Positions 34,859 through 44,758 of a stretch of DNA of 64,000 bases are shown in pieces. Each line of letters opens with the position of its first letter. The first letter of the stretch is position 1. The DNA lies in contig NC_080541.1 in NCBI RefSeq assembly GCF_028640845.1, forward strand, positions 34,563,935-34,627,934, written 5' to 3'. The notes under the pieces are model-generated. The model worked only from the letters and a program-made list of their open reading frames with translations, made no database searches and had not been told where the DNA came from. The translations under genes and the position numbers were made by a program. The stretch is from Ahaetulla prasina (lineage: Eukaryota > Chordata > Lepidosauria > Squamata > Colubridae).

Positions 34859-35291
34859 CAGTGGAGGGCTTCAGATCCTTTAGCAATGGGTTCACTGCCC
34901 CGTTGCTGGGTGGGCGTGAGCATGGTGGGCATGGCCTAGTCAGCCGTCTGCACCACGGTGGGGTTGGGGGGAATTTTTGCCTCCCCAGGCTCCTGAGGCT
35001 TTCCTCAAGCCTCTGGGAGGATGAAAACTGCTTCCCCTGGGGTCTAGAGGCCCTCTAGAGGCTGGAAACAGTACCATTTCCAGACTTCTGGAATCTCCAG
35101 TAGGCCCAGTTTTTGCCCTCTCAGACCCTCTGCGCAGCCTCTGCACTTACCTGGAATGATGAATGGACTACATGGAGACTCCTGGGAGGGGTGGGGCAGC
35201 CATGGCCAGCCAGGGTTGGCATTTGGGGGTTCACCGAACCCCAGCGATCCTTGACTAGAGGATCACCCGAACCCCCAGGAGCCCACCCCTG
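34859..35291. mobile_element. hAT-type non-autonomous element, family B, copy 2
   Basis: Starts cagtggagggcttcagatcc and ends gagcccacccctg. Perfect octamer duplication attataac at 34851-34858 and 35292-35299. The interior aligns by eye with 29685-30112. 433 bp, no transposase. Confidence 0.9.
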
Positions 35292-35299
35292 ATTATAAC

Positions 35300-35914
35300 C
35301 TTATAACCTTAAGCAGATAAATTTCATTCCAATGACAAGACAAGGGCTTCCCTAAATAAATGTGAGAATTAAGAAATTGGTCAGTTCTCCTTTGCTGAAA
35401 AAATGGTGTAGGGTAGTGTCGGAATTTGAGTGTAACATGTCCACAATAAGTACTATTTATATATACACTTTGAGGTAGTTTCTATAGGAAAGCATCACTG
35501 AAATGCAAAAGCAATGTTATTTGCTATTCAACAGATGAATCTATATGACCAAATGTAATATTGGAGATCAATATCTAATTCGTGTTTACATTGCAATCAT
35601 ATTTATAACATGCTTGTGCAAATAACCTCACTGAGCTGAAATGATAACCTTTGAACCTGAATGAATGAGCTCTACTACAAAATAATGCACATTGCTTAAA
35701 CCATACCCCAACCAGGAAAGACTGCATGTCACAATCTGTTTGCAAATCTTAAGCAGAAAAATGTTTGGCTTCTGAATAAAAAGAAAAGAAAAATTGGTAT
35801 TAGGGAAACTGGAAACCATAGGAATGGATTGTTATACAATATCCCAGCACGTCTCTGCCTTACACACAAAAAAAGATTTGACAATGACTAGCAGGCAAAA
35901 TATAGACTGTATTT
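35300..35914. other. No recognised feature
   Basis: AT-rich DNA. Confidence 0.4.
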
Positions 35915-36010
35915 ATTTATTTTATTTGTTAAATTTGTTTGCCACCTGTCTTGCCATGGGTCTATTCTAGGTGGCTTACAATAATAAAAAGGGATAAAAT
36001 GAAAGGAGTC
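35915..36010 (-). repeat. LINE/SINE 3'-end remnant
   Basis: The reverse complement contains ttgtaagccacctagaatag and gcaagacaggtggcaaacaa: a stem (gccacct...aggtggc) followed by an A-rich tail, the layout of L2-like 3' ends. Confidence 0.45.
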
Positions 36011-36055
36011 TAAGCACAACAGAAATAAAATAATAGAACCCTAAAATAAACAATG

Positions 36056-36574
36056 TGTTGTGTCTTGCCCGCCCTCAGAGCAGCCGGGGCCTTCTTACCT
36101 GCTCCCGCACACTGAGGAATGTATGCCTCCCGGTCCCAGTCCTGGCTCCATGCCCACACAAACTGCAGAAGGAGAATCTCCCTGCCCCAGCCCTGACTCC
36201 ATGCCCAGGCAAACGGAGCAGCTAGACCCCTCCCCCTCCTCCACAGCAGGTGAGCCTGAGGAGGGTTTACTCCCAAGAACAGCTGATTGGTGTGACCCTC
36301 GCATCAGAAGATTGGAGAGGCGGAGGCTACAGAGGGAAGGGAGGGGCAGGCCTTAATGAGTGCTGAGTCATGGAGCCACACCCCATGGCCTATATAAAGG
36401 AGCTACTTTCTGGCAGTCTCTGAGTCAGGCAAAAGTCAAACTTATCTTGCTGAAGTCACTTACTGGTCTCCTGCCTGCTCTGAGGACTTTGCTAGGACTT
36501 TGGGCAGAGCTGCAGAGGCACGCCTGATTCGGATTTCCCGGACCCAGCCGTCAGCGGAGGAGTGGGACACGACA
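36056..36574 (+). repeat. 5' LTR
   Basis: Begins tgttgtgtcttgcccgcccc-like and ends gtgggacacgaca; the termini form a short inverted repeat (tgttgtgtc/gacacgaca). Contains a TATA box at 36391 and a 98-codon open stretch over 36060-36356, also present in the 3' LTR. Confidence 0.97.
36391..36432 (+). promoter_or_regulatory. LTR promoter: TATA box and predicted transcript start
   Basis: tatataaagg at 36391-36400. A start about 31 bases downstream falls at 36422, where gagtcaggcaa (36422-36432) is the exact reverse complement of the primer-binding site at 36577-36587. The coincidence supports this start. Confidence 0.7.
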
Positions 36575-36576
36575 TC

Positions 36577-36587
36577 TTGCCTGACTC
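36577..36587 (+). promoter_or_regulatory. Self-priming primer-binding site
   Basis: ttgcctgactc, two bases downstream of the 5' LTR, is complementary over all 11 nt to 36422-36432 at the predicted mRNA 5' end. This is the self-priming design of Tf1/sushi-group elements, in which an 11-nt 5' fragment of the transcript primes minus-strand synthesis instead of a tRNA. The usual TGG start of tRNA-primed sites is absent. Confidence 0.7.
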
Positions 36588-36603
36588 CTCACACATCTAC
36601 AAG

Positions 36604-37600
36604 ATGGATCAGCAACAGCTGGCGCTGATTGTGCAGCAGCTACAAACAGACAACCAGCAACTGCAACAGCAAGTCGCCCAGCTGACTGCTCAACTGGCTG
36701 CTGGGAATGCCCCAGCAGTCCAACCTCCTCCTCCTCCTCCTCCTCAGCGCCACAGCCCGCACCGTGCCGGAGAAGTTCTCAGGACGGATGGAGATGTTCC
36801 CGCCTTCATGGCCCAGTGCCAGACCTACATGGCAATGCGGCCGGGGACTTTCCAGATGACCGGGCCAGGGTGGCCTTCGTGATGAACCTGTTGTCTGGCC
36901 AGGCTGCGAGTGGGCCACGCCTTGGTGCTCAGGGACAGCCCCTTGCTGGCGGACTACCAGGGGTTCTGGGGCACCACGCCTGATGTATGAAGACCCTGTG
37001 CGGGCCCAGACGGCTGCCTGGCGCCTCGGAGAGATCCAACAAGGGCCCCGCCCGGGAGTACATCGCGAATTCCGGTTGCTGTGCCATGATTCGGACTGGA
37101 ACGACACGGCACTAGCGGACGCTGCTCAAGAGGGGCCTTCGAAGAGCTCCAGGACGAGCTGGCTCGGTGGAGGCGCCATGACCTCGCTGACCTGGTGCCC
37201 TCTGCCTGCGCCCGACACCCGCCTCCAGCAACGCCCGCCCTGTCGCCGCCCGCAACCGTCAAAGACCGCCGCCTCCTCGACCTGCCGACCCGTCCCGGGC
37301 CACCCGGCCGTGGCCGCCGAGGAGCCCATGGAGTTAGGAGCGCCAGGCCTCGCCTGACGGCCCAGGAGCGGAGCCGGAGGCGCCAAGGGGCTGTGCTTGT
37401 ACTGTGGGAGCCCGCCATTTCGCCGCATGCCCCAGGAAGCGCGGGCGGAGCACGACGCCCGCCCCCGAATCCCGCCCTGGCCAGCCGGGAACCGGGGCAG
37501 CCCCGGCCCAGGGGAAACCCTAGCCCGGGCACGGACCAAGCCCCCGCCAGACATGGCCGACGTGGACCCCGGGCCCCCTCGGCACCTGATTTTGGACACC
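36604..37600 (+). pseudogene. Gypsy gag (capsid/nucleocapsid), frameshifted
   Basis: Gag packages element RNA into virus-like particles. The start ATG at 36604 follows the primer site by 16 bases. Residues 1-31 are Gln-rich and probably coiled-coil (MDQQQLALIVQQLQ), then a run of eight prolines, then capsid sequence (AFMAQCQTYMAMRPG). The frame is lost near 36845-36850 and stops at 36880. Capsid sequence resumes in another frame around 36983-37140 (EDPVRAQTAAWRLGE, FRLLCHDSDWNDTALADA). A zinc-knuckle remnant, LCLYCGSP, lies near 37390 and is interrupted by a further shift. Related by eye to sushi-type Gag. Confidence 0.75.
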
Positions 37601-37930
37601 CGGTGTGGTGGGTGACCGCCGGAAGGGATCCCGCACACGCGCTGGTAGATTCGGGGCCACCACGAACTTTATGGACCGGGCCTTCGTGGACCATTTTGGT
37701 GTCCCTTGGTTCCGTAGACCTCCGATGAGCGCCGAGACCATCGACGGGAGGGAGCTGGTGGCGGACCCATTAACTTCGCCACGCAGCCCTTGCGCCGCCA
37801 TCGGGGACCACGAGGAGGCGATTCGCTTCACGTGACGGCGGACCTCCACTTCCCAGTGATCCTCGGACTGGCCTGGCTGCGGACGCACGACCCTCAGGTG
37901 GCCTGGTCGCGAACGCCATCTCGCTTCCCA
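37600..37930 (+). pseudogene. Gypsy aspartic protease region, frameshifted
   Basis: Cleaves Gag-Pol into mature proteins. The active-site triplet is readable as LVDSG at 37642-37656. The following ATTNFMDRAFVDHFGVP is in a neighbouring frame, so one base is missing just after the catalytic Gly. Further on, VTADLHFPVILGLAWLRTHD (near 37833-37890) marks the flap-to-C-terminal part in yet another frame. Confidence 0.7.
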
Positions 37931-38029
37931 GCCTGCAGTGTGTCGACCACATCCGCCACACCCGCGCCCGCCAGGACGCCTTCACCCGCCGCCGCCGTGC
38001 CCCGAGTTGCAGGACTTCGCTGACGCCTT

Positions 38030-38760
38030 CAGCGAAAAGGAGGCGGACCGCCACCCCCGCACCGCCCCACGACTGCCCGTGGACCTGCAACCCGGCGCCC
38101 GCTGCCCACGGGCGCCTGTATTCCATGTCCGAGCCCGAGTTGGCCGCCTCAGGGACTTTCTGGACAAAAATCTGGCCCGAGGGTTCATCCGCCTTCCAAG
38201 TCCCTCTGTCGGCCCCGGTCCTCTTCGTAAAAAGAAGACGGGATTTGCGCCTGTGTTGCGACTACCGCCGCTGAACGCCATCACGGTGCGGAATCGCTAC
38301 CCCCGCCGCCATCCCGGAGCTGATGGACCGCTGCGGAGGCCTCCATCTTTACCAAGCTCGACCTCCGGGGCCTACAACCTGGTGCGGATGCGTGAAGGGG
38401 ACGAGTGGAAGACGGCGCTCGCACCCGCACGGACACTACGAGTACACGGTCATGCCGTTCGGGCTGACCAACGCCCCGCCGTCTTCCAACATTTTATGAA
38501 CGATGTGTTCCGGGACATGTTGGATCGGTTCGTGGTGATCTACATCCTGGTCTACTCCCGGTCCAGGGAAAGTCACCTCCAGCACCTCCGCCTGGTCCTG
38601 CAGCGCCTGCGGGAGCACCAGCTCTACGCCAAGCTGGAGAAGTGTTTTTTCCTCCGTCGCCCATTGAGTTCCTCGGCACATCCTCTCACCCGAGGGATCG
38701 CCATGGACCCGCGCAAGGTGGAGGCCCTGAGCAGCTGGGAAGCCCCGCCGGGTGAAGGAT
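38030..38760 (+). pseudogene. Gypsy reverse transcriptase, active-site LDD deleted
   Basis: Copies element RNA into cDNA. Recognisable blocks: LRDFLDKNLARGFIR (38145), KKKTG (38230), LNAITVRNRYP (38272), the first catalytic Asp within accaagctcgacctccgg (about 38351-38368, out of frame), YNLVRMREGDEWKTA (38373) and VFQHFMNDVFRDMLDRFVVIY (to 38543). At 38543/38544 the sequence passes straight from VVIY to ILVYS. Chromovirus RTs have Leu-Asp-Asp between these, so exactly nine bases carrying both remaining catalytic aspartates are missing in frame. Frameshifts flank the block on both sides. Confidence 0.85.
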
Positions 38761-39300
38761 GTCCAGCGGCTGCTGGGCTTCGCCAATTACTATCGGACCT
38801 TCATCCCGGCTTCGCCACGCTGACGGCCCGCCACCCAGCTCCTTCAGAAGAAGGTCCTGCCCGTGGGGTCCCCGCAGGAGGAAGCCTTCACGGCTCTCAG
38901 GAAGGCTTTCGCCACGGAGCCCATCCTGCGACATCCCGACCCGCACCGCCTTCGTGGTGGAGACGGACGCCCAACGCCGCCTCGGAGCGGTGCTGCTACA
39001 GGCCCCGCGGATGGCGGCACTCTTTTCCCTGCGCGTACTACCGCGGAAGCTCAACCCTTCCGAGCGCAACTATACCATCTGGGAAAAGGAGTTGCTGGCT
39101 ATCAAGGCCGCTCGAGGCGTGGCGGCACCACCTGGAGGGGCCCGCATCAGGTGGAGGTCCGAACGACCATCGGAACCTCGAACATCTCACCACGGCTCGG
39201 AAGTTGAACCAGCGGCAGATCCGTGGTCGCTGTTCTTGCCCGGTTCAACTTCCGCCACCTATATCCCCAGTGGCCACAACCGAGGGCGGACGCCTGTCCC
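38760..39300 (+). pseudogene. Gypsy RNase H region, frameshifted
   Basis: Degrades the RNA strand of the RNA:DNA hybrid. FVVETDA with the first catalytic Asp lies at 38951-38971, and NYTIWEKELLAIKAA near 39069-39113 carries the conserved Glu. The two motifs are in different frames, and other indels lie between 38740 and 39180. Confidence 0.7.
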
Positions 39301-39539
39301 GTAAGCCGGAGTACCTGAGCGCCAAGACCCTCTTCCTCCACGGACTGTACTGCCGGCGGAAGCCTTGGCCGCCGCCTGGAACCGTGGACTTACGGGCCCG
39401 GTGCGAGAGGCGCAGCGCCAAGACGCCTGGTCTCAGCAGCGGCGAGCGGAGGCGGGCCCCACGCCTCCGTGGACATTGGAAGACGACGACTCAAGTTCCG
39501 GGGCGGTTGTATGTGCCCACGGGCCGCCCGTCCTCGTCC

Positions 39540-40590
39540 TGACCCAGTGCCACGACAACCCTGCCGCGGGCCATTTCGGGTTTTTCAAGACTCTCAACCT
39601 GGTAACGCTGGACCTTCTGGTGGCCCGGGTGCGGCATGATGTCCATGCCTATGTGGCGTCCTGCGTGCCGTGCCGGCAAGCCAAGGCCGCCACGGGGCCC
39701 CTCCCGGTCTCCTCCAGCCCTTGCCGACTCCTGACAGACCCTGGGGCGATTTCCATGGACTTCCTGACGGACCTGCCGCCCTCGGGTTCACCACGGTGCT
39801 GGTGGTGGTGGACATGCTCACCAAGATGGCACACTTCATCCCGTGCCGCTGGCTGCCCACCGCCACCAAGACGGCCCGCCTCTTCTTGCAGCACGCCTTC
39901 CGCCTCCACGGCCTGCCGGACAGGGTGGTGTCGGACCGTGGGGTGCAGTTCACGGCCCGCTTTTGGAAGAGCCTGATGGCCGCATTGAAGTGCAGGTGCC
40001 TGTCGTCGGCGCACCATCCGGAGACCGACGGCGGACGGAGAAGATCATTGGCGCCCTGGAGCAGTACCTCCGTGCTTCGTGAACCAACAGCAGGACAACT
40101 GGGCCGACACCTGTCCCTGGCGGAGTTCGCATTCAACAACTCCCAACACACCTCCACCCAGACCACCCTGCTCCTGGCCAACTTGGGGTACCATCCGCGG
40201 CTCTTCCTCTGGCGCCCCGGACTCCCGGTTCCCGAGACACAGTCCTTTCTCTCCGAGTTGCACGCGGTCCAGCAGATGGTGCGCCGGCAGCTGAATCGGG
40301 CGAAGGAGGACTACAAGCGGTCGCCGATCGCTCCCGACGGGCAACACCCCACTGGTGGTCGGAGACCGCGTGTGGCTCTCCACAGCATCTCCCGTCCGAC
40401 CGCCGGCGAAGAAACTGGACCACCGGTTCATCGGTCCGTTCGCCGAGGCGGTCATCAATCCGTGGCCTACCGATTGACCCTGCCGCGTTCCATGCGGATC
40501 CATCCCGCCTTCCATCGGTCCTTGCTGGTCCCTGAGGCCCCGCCGTCTCCCCTCCGGCGCCCGGCGCCACCCGTCGCTGTCGACGAGGAC
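39540..40590 (+). pseudogene. Gypsy integrase (zinc-binding and DDE core), frameshifted
   Basis: Inserts cDNA into host DNA. The HHCC zinc-binding motif spans 39551-39679 (CHDNPAAGHFG to ASCVPC). The first catalytic Asp is in SMDFLTDLP (Asp codon 39758-39760), the second in VVSDRG (39933-39935), and the Glu in HPETDG (40021-40023). One shift near 39783 separates the zinc domain and first Asp from the rest; another follows the Glu near 40030. All three catalytic residues survive in the DNA, unlike those of the RT. Confidence 0.8.
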
Positions 40591-41112
40591 GGGGCGGAGG
40601 AGTACGAGGTGCACAGCATACGCGACTCCCGCTGGCTGAAGGGGCGCTTCCAATACCTGGTGGCGTGGCAAGGGTACGGGACCGAGTTCACCTGGGTCAA
40701 TGCCTCCGACGTCCACGCCCCGGACCTGGTGCGGGCCTTCCACGAGCAGAACCCGGCCCGACCGCATCCCGATCGTCAGCCCCGGGGGAAGGGCCCTGCG
40801 GTGAGGGATAGTGTTGTGTCTTGCCCGCCCTCAGAGCAGCCGGGGCCTTCTTACCTGCTCCCGCACACTGAGGAATGTATGCCTCCCGGTCCCAGTCCTG
40901 GCTCCATGCCCACACAAACTGCAGAAGGAGAATCTCCCTGCCCCAGCCCTGACTCCATGCCCAGGCAAACGGAGCAGCTAGACCCCTCCCCCTCCTCCAC
41001 AGCAGGTGAGCCTGAGGAGGGTTTACTCCCAAGAACAGCTGATTGGTGTGACCCTCGCATCAGAAGATTGGAGAGGCGGAGGCTACAGAGGGAAGGGAGG
41101 GGCAGGCCTTAA
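40590..41112 (+). pseudogene. Integrase C-terminal chromodomain, open into 3' LTR
   Basis: A chromodomain (40598-40750) with the aromatic positions EYEV, YLVAWQGY and TWVNASDV, as in chromoviruses, where it guides integration by binding modified histones or other chromatin proteins. The reading frame continues without a stop across the polypurine tract and about 300 bases into the 3' LTR, ending at a TAA at 41110-41112, which adds a Pro/Ser-rich tail. Confidence 0.75.
40798..40811 (+). other. Likely polypurine tract
   Basis: gcggtgagggatag lies immediately before the 3' LTR and is mostly purine, where plus-strand synthesis is primed. Confidence 0.5.
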
Positions 41113-41330
41113 TGAGTGCTGAGTCATGGAGCCACACCCCATGGCCTATATAAAGGATCTACTTTCTGGCAGTCTCTGAGTCAGGCAAAAGTCAAACTTA
41201 TCTTGCTGAAGTCACTTACTGGTCTCCTGCCTGCTCTGAGGACTTTGCTAGGACTTTGGGCAGAGCTGCAGAGGCACGCCTGATTCGGATTTCCCGGACC
41301 CAGCCGTCAGCGGAGGAGTGGGACACGACA
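40812..41330 (+). repeat. 3' LTR
   Basis: 519 bp, identical to the 5' LTR except T at 41158 for G at 36402. Followed by the caatg duplication. Confidence 0.97.
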
Positions 41331-41480
41331 CAATGAAAAGGAATGCAATGAGACTACATCTTTGTGATAACCAAAAAAAATAATGGATTGGTGGAAAGCA
41401 GAAAGCAAAGGGGGAGATGGAATCTAGCATTAATTCAACATCCACATCCAGAGTGGAATTCCCTGATTTTGGGAATACAG

Positions 41481-41850
41481 TTGCAAGAGTTTGTTTAGTG
41501 ACTGTTCAAAGTTACAAAGTAACATCTGACAATTTTTTATACTTATGATCATTGCAACACCCTCATAGTCATATGATTTATATTTGGATGCTTGACAACT
41601 GACTCACATTTATGACAGCTGCCCTGTCCCATTGTCATGTGATCGCCTTTTGTGACCTTCTGACAAGCAAAATCAATGGGAAAGCCAGACTCATTCAACA
41701 ACGGTGTTACTAATTTAACAACTGAAGCGATTCACTTAACGAATGTGGCAAGAAAGGTCGTAAAATGGGGCAGAACTCACTTAACAAATTTCTCACTAAC
41801 AACATAAATTTTGGGCTCAATTGTGGTAGTAAGTCGAGGACTATTTACAG
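41481..41850 (+). mobile_element. TA-family MITE, gtagtcctcgactta family, near-complete
   Basis: Contains tttagtgactgttcaaagtt, cacatttatgacagctgc, gattcacttaacgaatgtgg, gtaaaatggggcagaactca and the end agtaagtcgaggactatt. The left terminus is poorly preserved. Non-coding. Confidence 0.75.
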
Positions 41851-42059
41851 TCATCATATGTCATTTATTATAAAGGACAGTTCTTTATTTCAGGAAACTC
41901 CTTTGGAAATATTTAATTATTTATTTTCTTGGTTTTGTACTTAGCAAAAGAAATAAACATAATTATAATGAACATTTATTAATACAGCAATAAATATTTT
42001 ACTATATCTGGTAGTCAAACAAAAAGTCAAAAGTATTGGGAAGAAATATACCAAAACAT

Positions 42060-42354
42060 CAGTGGTAGGATTCAATTTTTTTCACTACTGGTTCTGTGGG
42101 TCTGGCTTGGTGGGCATGGCATGGCTTGGTGGGCGTGGCAGGGGAAGGATACTTTAAAATCTCCATTCCCACCCAACTCCAGGCGAAGGATACTGCAAAA
42201 TCCCCATTTCTTCCTGATCAGCTAGGACTTGGCAGGCAGAGAATAGATTGCGGCAGGGCCAGTCAGAAGTGGTATTTACCGGTTCTCTGAACTACTCAAA
42301 ATTTCTGCTACCAGTTCTCCAGAATTGGTCAGAACCTGCTGAATACCACCTCTG
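42060..42354 (+). mobile_element. hAT-type non-autonomous element, family A, copy 2
   Basis: Starts cagtggtaggattcaatttt and ends ctgaataccacctctg. Perfect 8-bp duplication caaaacat at 42052-42059 and 42355-42362. The interior has ggttctgtgggtctggcttg and two ggatact..aaaatc repeats. 295 bp, no transposase. Confidence 0.93.
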
Positions 42355-42362
42355 CAAAACAT

Positions 42363-44095
42363 CCAGAAAATTTGAAAAACACAATTTGAACTAAAACCGC
42401 AAATATTTTTATAGGGTATAACCCCAGAGATTGCAAACAAATAGCACCAGGACTTATTAAGATATATGTTGACAGTGGCAAAATCAATCTGGAAAAGAGC
42501 AGTCTTGCTGACAATACAAGATTTGGAAGGCCAACATGGAAAAATTGACTGCATATTTTTGTAACAAACCAAATTCAAGCAGGAATGGCTCCCTTATATA
42601 CAATATATCACAGAGAAAGGAAAGTTAAGACACTTAAGAGTATGGCTTTTGAAGAAGAAAAGTAATTGTTTAAAAATAATTGAAATGATTGATATAGAAA
42701 TGAGCAATAATTGTAGAAGTTGGAAGCACTGTATAAAAATATTAAAGTGTTAGCAGTTGAAGAAAAAATAAAAAGGGTAGTTAAATATTTTTTCTTATAG
42801 ATCCAACTTTTTTTCTGCCTGATTTTTTTTAAATACTTCATCAGATTTCATCTTTTGAATTTCCACCTTAATAATACTAACAGAAACAACAGCAACAACA
42901 AAACCAAATAAATAAAATAGATGAGTTAGGGGTTATATTTTTATGCATGTATCACTAGTTTCAGTAGAATGTGGTATAAGAATCATTCGCAAGAATGCCT
43001 TCAGTTATTTGTGGTAATCTATGGAACTTTATTCATAGTTTAGCAAAATAATCCATGGAATCTAAGTACATATTTTATCTCATGTTCACTTGTTTTGCTT
43101 CCAAAGCTTACAGCTAAAGACATTAGATGATTTATCTTCTCTCTTACAGGTGGCCAATATTACTAAACTCATTTCAGCCAAACTAAACATCTGAAGCTGT
43201 TATTCTTGGAAAACATCTTACAAGGAAATGGCGTGTATCTGAAGTTTTCCAGGCAAGAAAAAAAAGAAAAGAAGTGAAGTAAAACAAACCATCATATAGT
43301 TATATTGTGGTTGCTGCTGTTGTCCCTTCAATGTGTAAATCCTGTGCAAAAAACAACATGGATTTAAAAGCTCAGTTGTAATCCCCATATCCTACTGCAC
43401 CTGAACCAAAGTATGTATGGTTAGTCTAATAAATATTTTCCCCAGTTTAGTCATTTTCTTTCCCTTTCTGTTGATTTATAGATACCAAAATTTAGGTATC
43501 GAGAAATCAACACAAATCTGAATCTACTCAAACTTTTTTTGTTCTGCAAAGCACCATGTCCATTATGGCAACCATTTTCACTGTAGTAAACACACAGCAT
43601 CTGCCCCTTTCCTTAACAATATAAGTTTGTTCTTTTCCCATTTGCCATTCAAGTATAGTTTCTATTTTATCAGCATATTAAATATCCCAGAGAGTATCTT
43701 TCTAGGAACTGTGGAACTATTACTCTTGCTTTTTTAATTCCTCAGAACTCCTTGTTTGAAAAGCTACAAAGCTGTCTCTTAGCATCAGCTAAGGTATACC
43801 TGAAATGTGTACATCAATATTTCTATAATGGTCAAATGCCCTCATTGTTTTGCTGATGACAAAGTACTGAAAAATAACAGATCAACTTTACAAATGCTGG
43901 AACAGCAATGACAAGGGATTAAGACAACCCTGCAAGCTAAGGGATAAACGATTAAGTACAAAATGTTCCCTTGCACCTAGAATGGTGAGGCAAGTCCAGA
44001 GTTGAAATATCTCCTGCTAGGAACTGTTCTGCACTCTTCTGTATGTATAACCATATGCACAATTCTATAAAATGAGGAGAGCTCTTTCTCCATGG
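42363..44095. other. No recognised feature
   Basis: AT-rich DNA; a tctcttacaggtggcc string near 43141 looks like a splice acceptor but no open exon follows. Confidence 0.4.
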
Positions 44096-44479
44096 AGTTA
44101 GTCCTCAATTTACAATCATTTGTTTAGTGACCATTTGAAGCTACACTGAAAAAAGTGACTTATGACTGTTGTTCACACTCACAATCATCGCAGCATCTTT
44201 GTGATCATGTGATCAAAATTTGGGCGCTTGGCAACTGGCATGTATTTATGATCATTGCAGTGTCCGGGGTCATGTGATCACTTTATGCAACTTCTGACAA
44301 GCAAAGTCAGAAAGCCAGATTGACTTAACAACCATATTACTATGTAAGTGTGGTGATTCACTTAACAACTCTGGCAACTCTTAACAGCTCTGGCAAGAAA
44401 GAGTGTAAAATGGGACAAAACTCGCTTTGCAACTGTCTTGCTTTGGGTTCAGTTGTGGTCGTAAGGCGAGGACAATCCG
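44096..44479 (+). mobile_element. TA-family MITE, gtagtcctcgactta family, full-length
   Basis: The most complete copy: left end gttagtcctcaatttacaat, interior tttagtgaccatttgaagct, gcagcatctttgtgatcatg, cacttaacaactctggc, and right end gtcgtaaggcgaggacaatc followed by cg and TA. The ends are imperfect inverted repeats. 384 bp, non-coding. Confidence 0.8.
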
Positions 44480-44570
44480 TACCAGTTTCTTGCAGGAAAT
44501 ACTTGTAGACATACTCTGTGGAGTTTAAATTTTGTTTACTCTATTTAGCTGCTTCTGATATCAACAAGGA

Positions 44571-44750
44571 CAGGGATAGGTTCCACTTACCTTTGCTACT
44601 GGTTCCACAATGGGCGCGCATGCATGTGTGCGGTGCTTCTGAGCATGCACAGAGCATCCATGATTATGTCCAGGCAAGTGGGTAGAGCCTCCTGCTGCCT
44701 TTACTACCGGTTCACAAGATCCGGACCGAACCGGTAGCAACCCACCACTG
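44571..44750 (-). mobile_element. hAT-type non-autonomous element, family C, copy 1
   Basis: On the minus strand it starts cagtggtgggttgctaccgg. Flanking octamers aacaagga (44563-44570) and agcaaggg (44751-44758) agree at 6 of 8. The interior has gcgcgcatgcatgtgtg. 180 bp, non-coding. Confidence 0.8.
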
Positions 44751-44758
44751 AGCAAGGG

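Larger units (their letters stand above)
36056..41330 (+). mobile_element. Chromovirus-type Ty3/gypsy LTR retrotransposon, two-LTR copy
   Basis: A complete 5.3-kb insertion: two 519-bp LTRs, gag, protease, RT, RNase H and integrase with a C-terminal chromodomain, flanked by the 5-bp duplication caatg (36051-36055 and 41331-41335). Gag and pol resemble the Tf1/sushi group, the group related to the domesticated mammalian RTL/PEG10 genes. The coding DNA is visibly GC-rich, unlike the AT-rich host. The LTRs differ at one base (G at 36402, T at 41158), implying recent insertion, yet the coding region is broken by many frameshifts and lacks the RT Leu-Asp-Asp. It cannot express its own enzymes as read. 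Confidence 0.93.

Noticed and set aside
36954..37694. Long minus-strand open frame (246 codons)
   Set aside because: It is the antisense shadow of the GC-rich gypsy gag/protease region; few stops are expected in such DNA.
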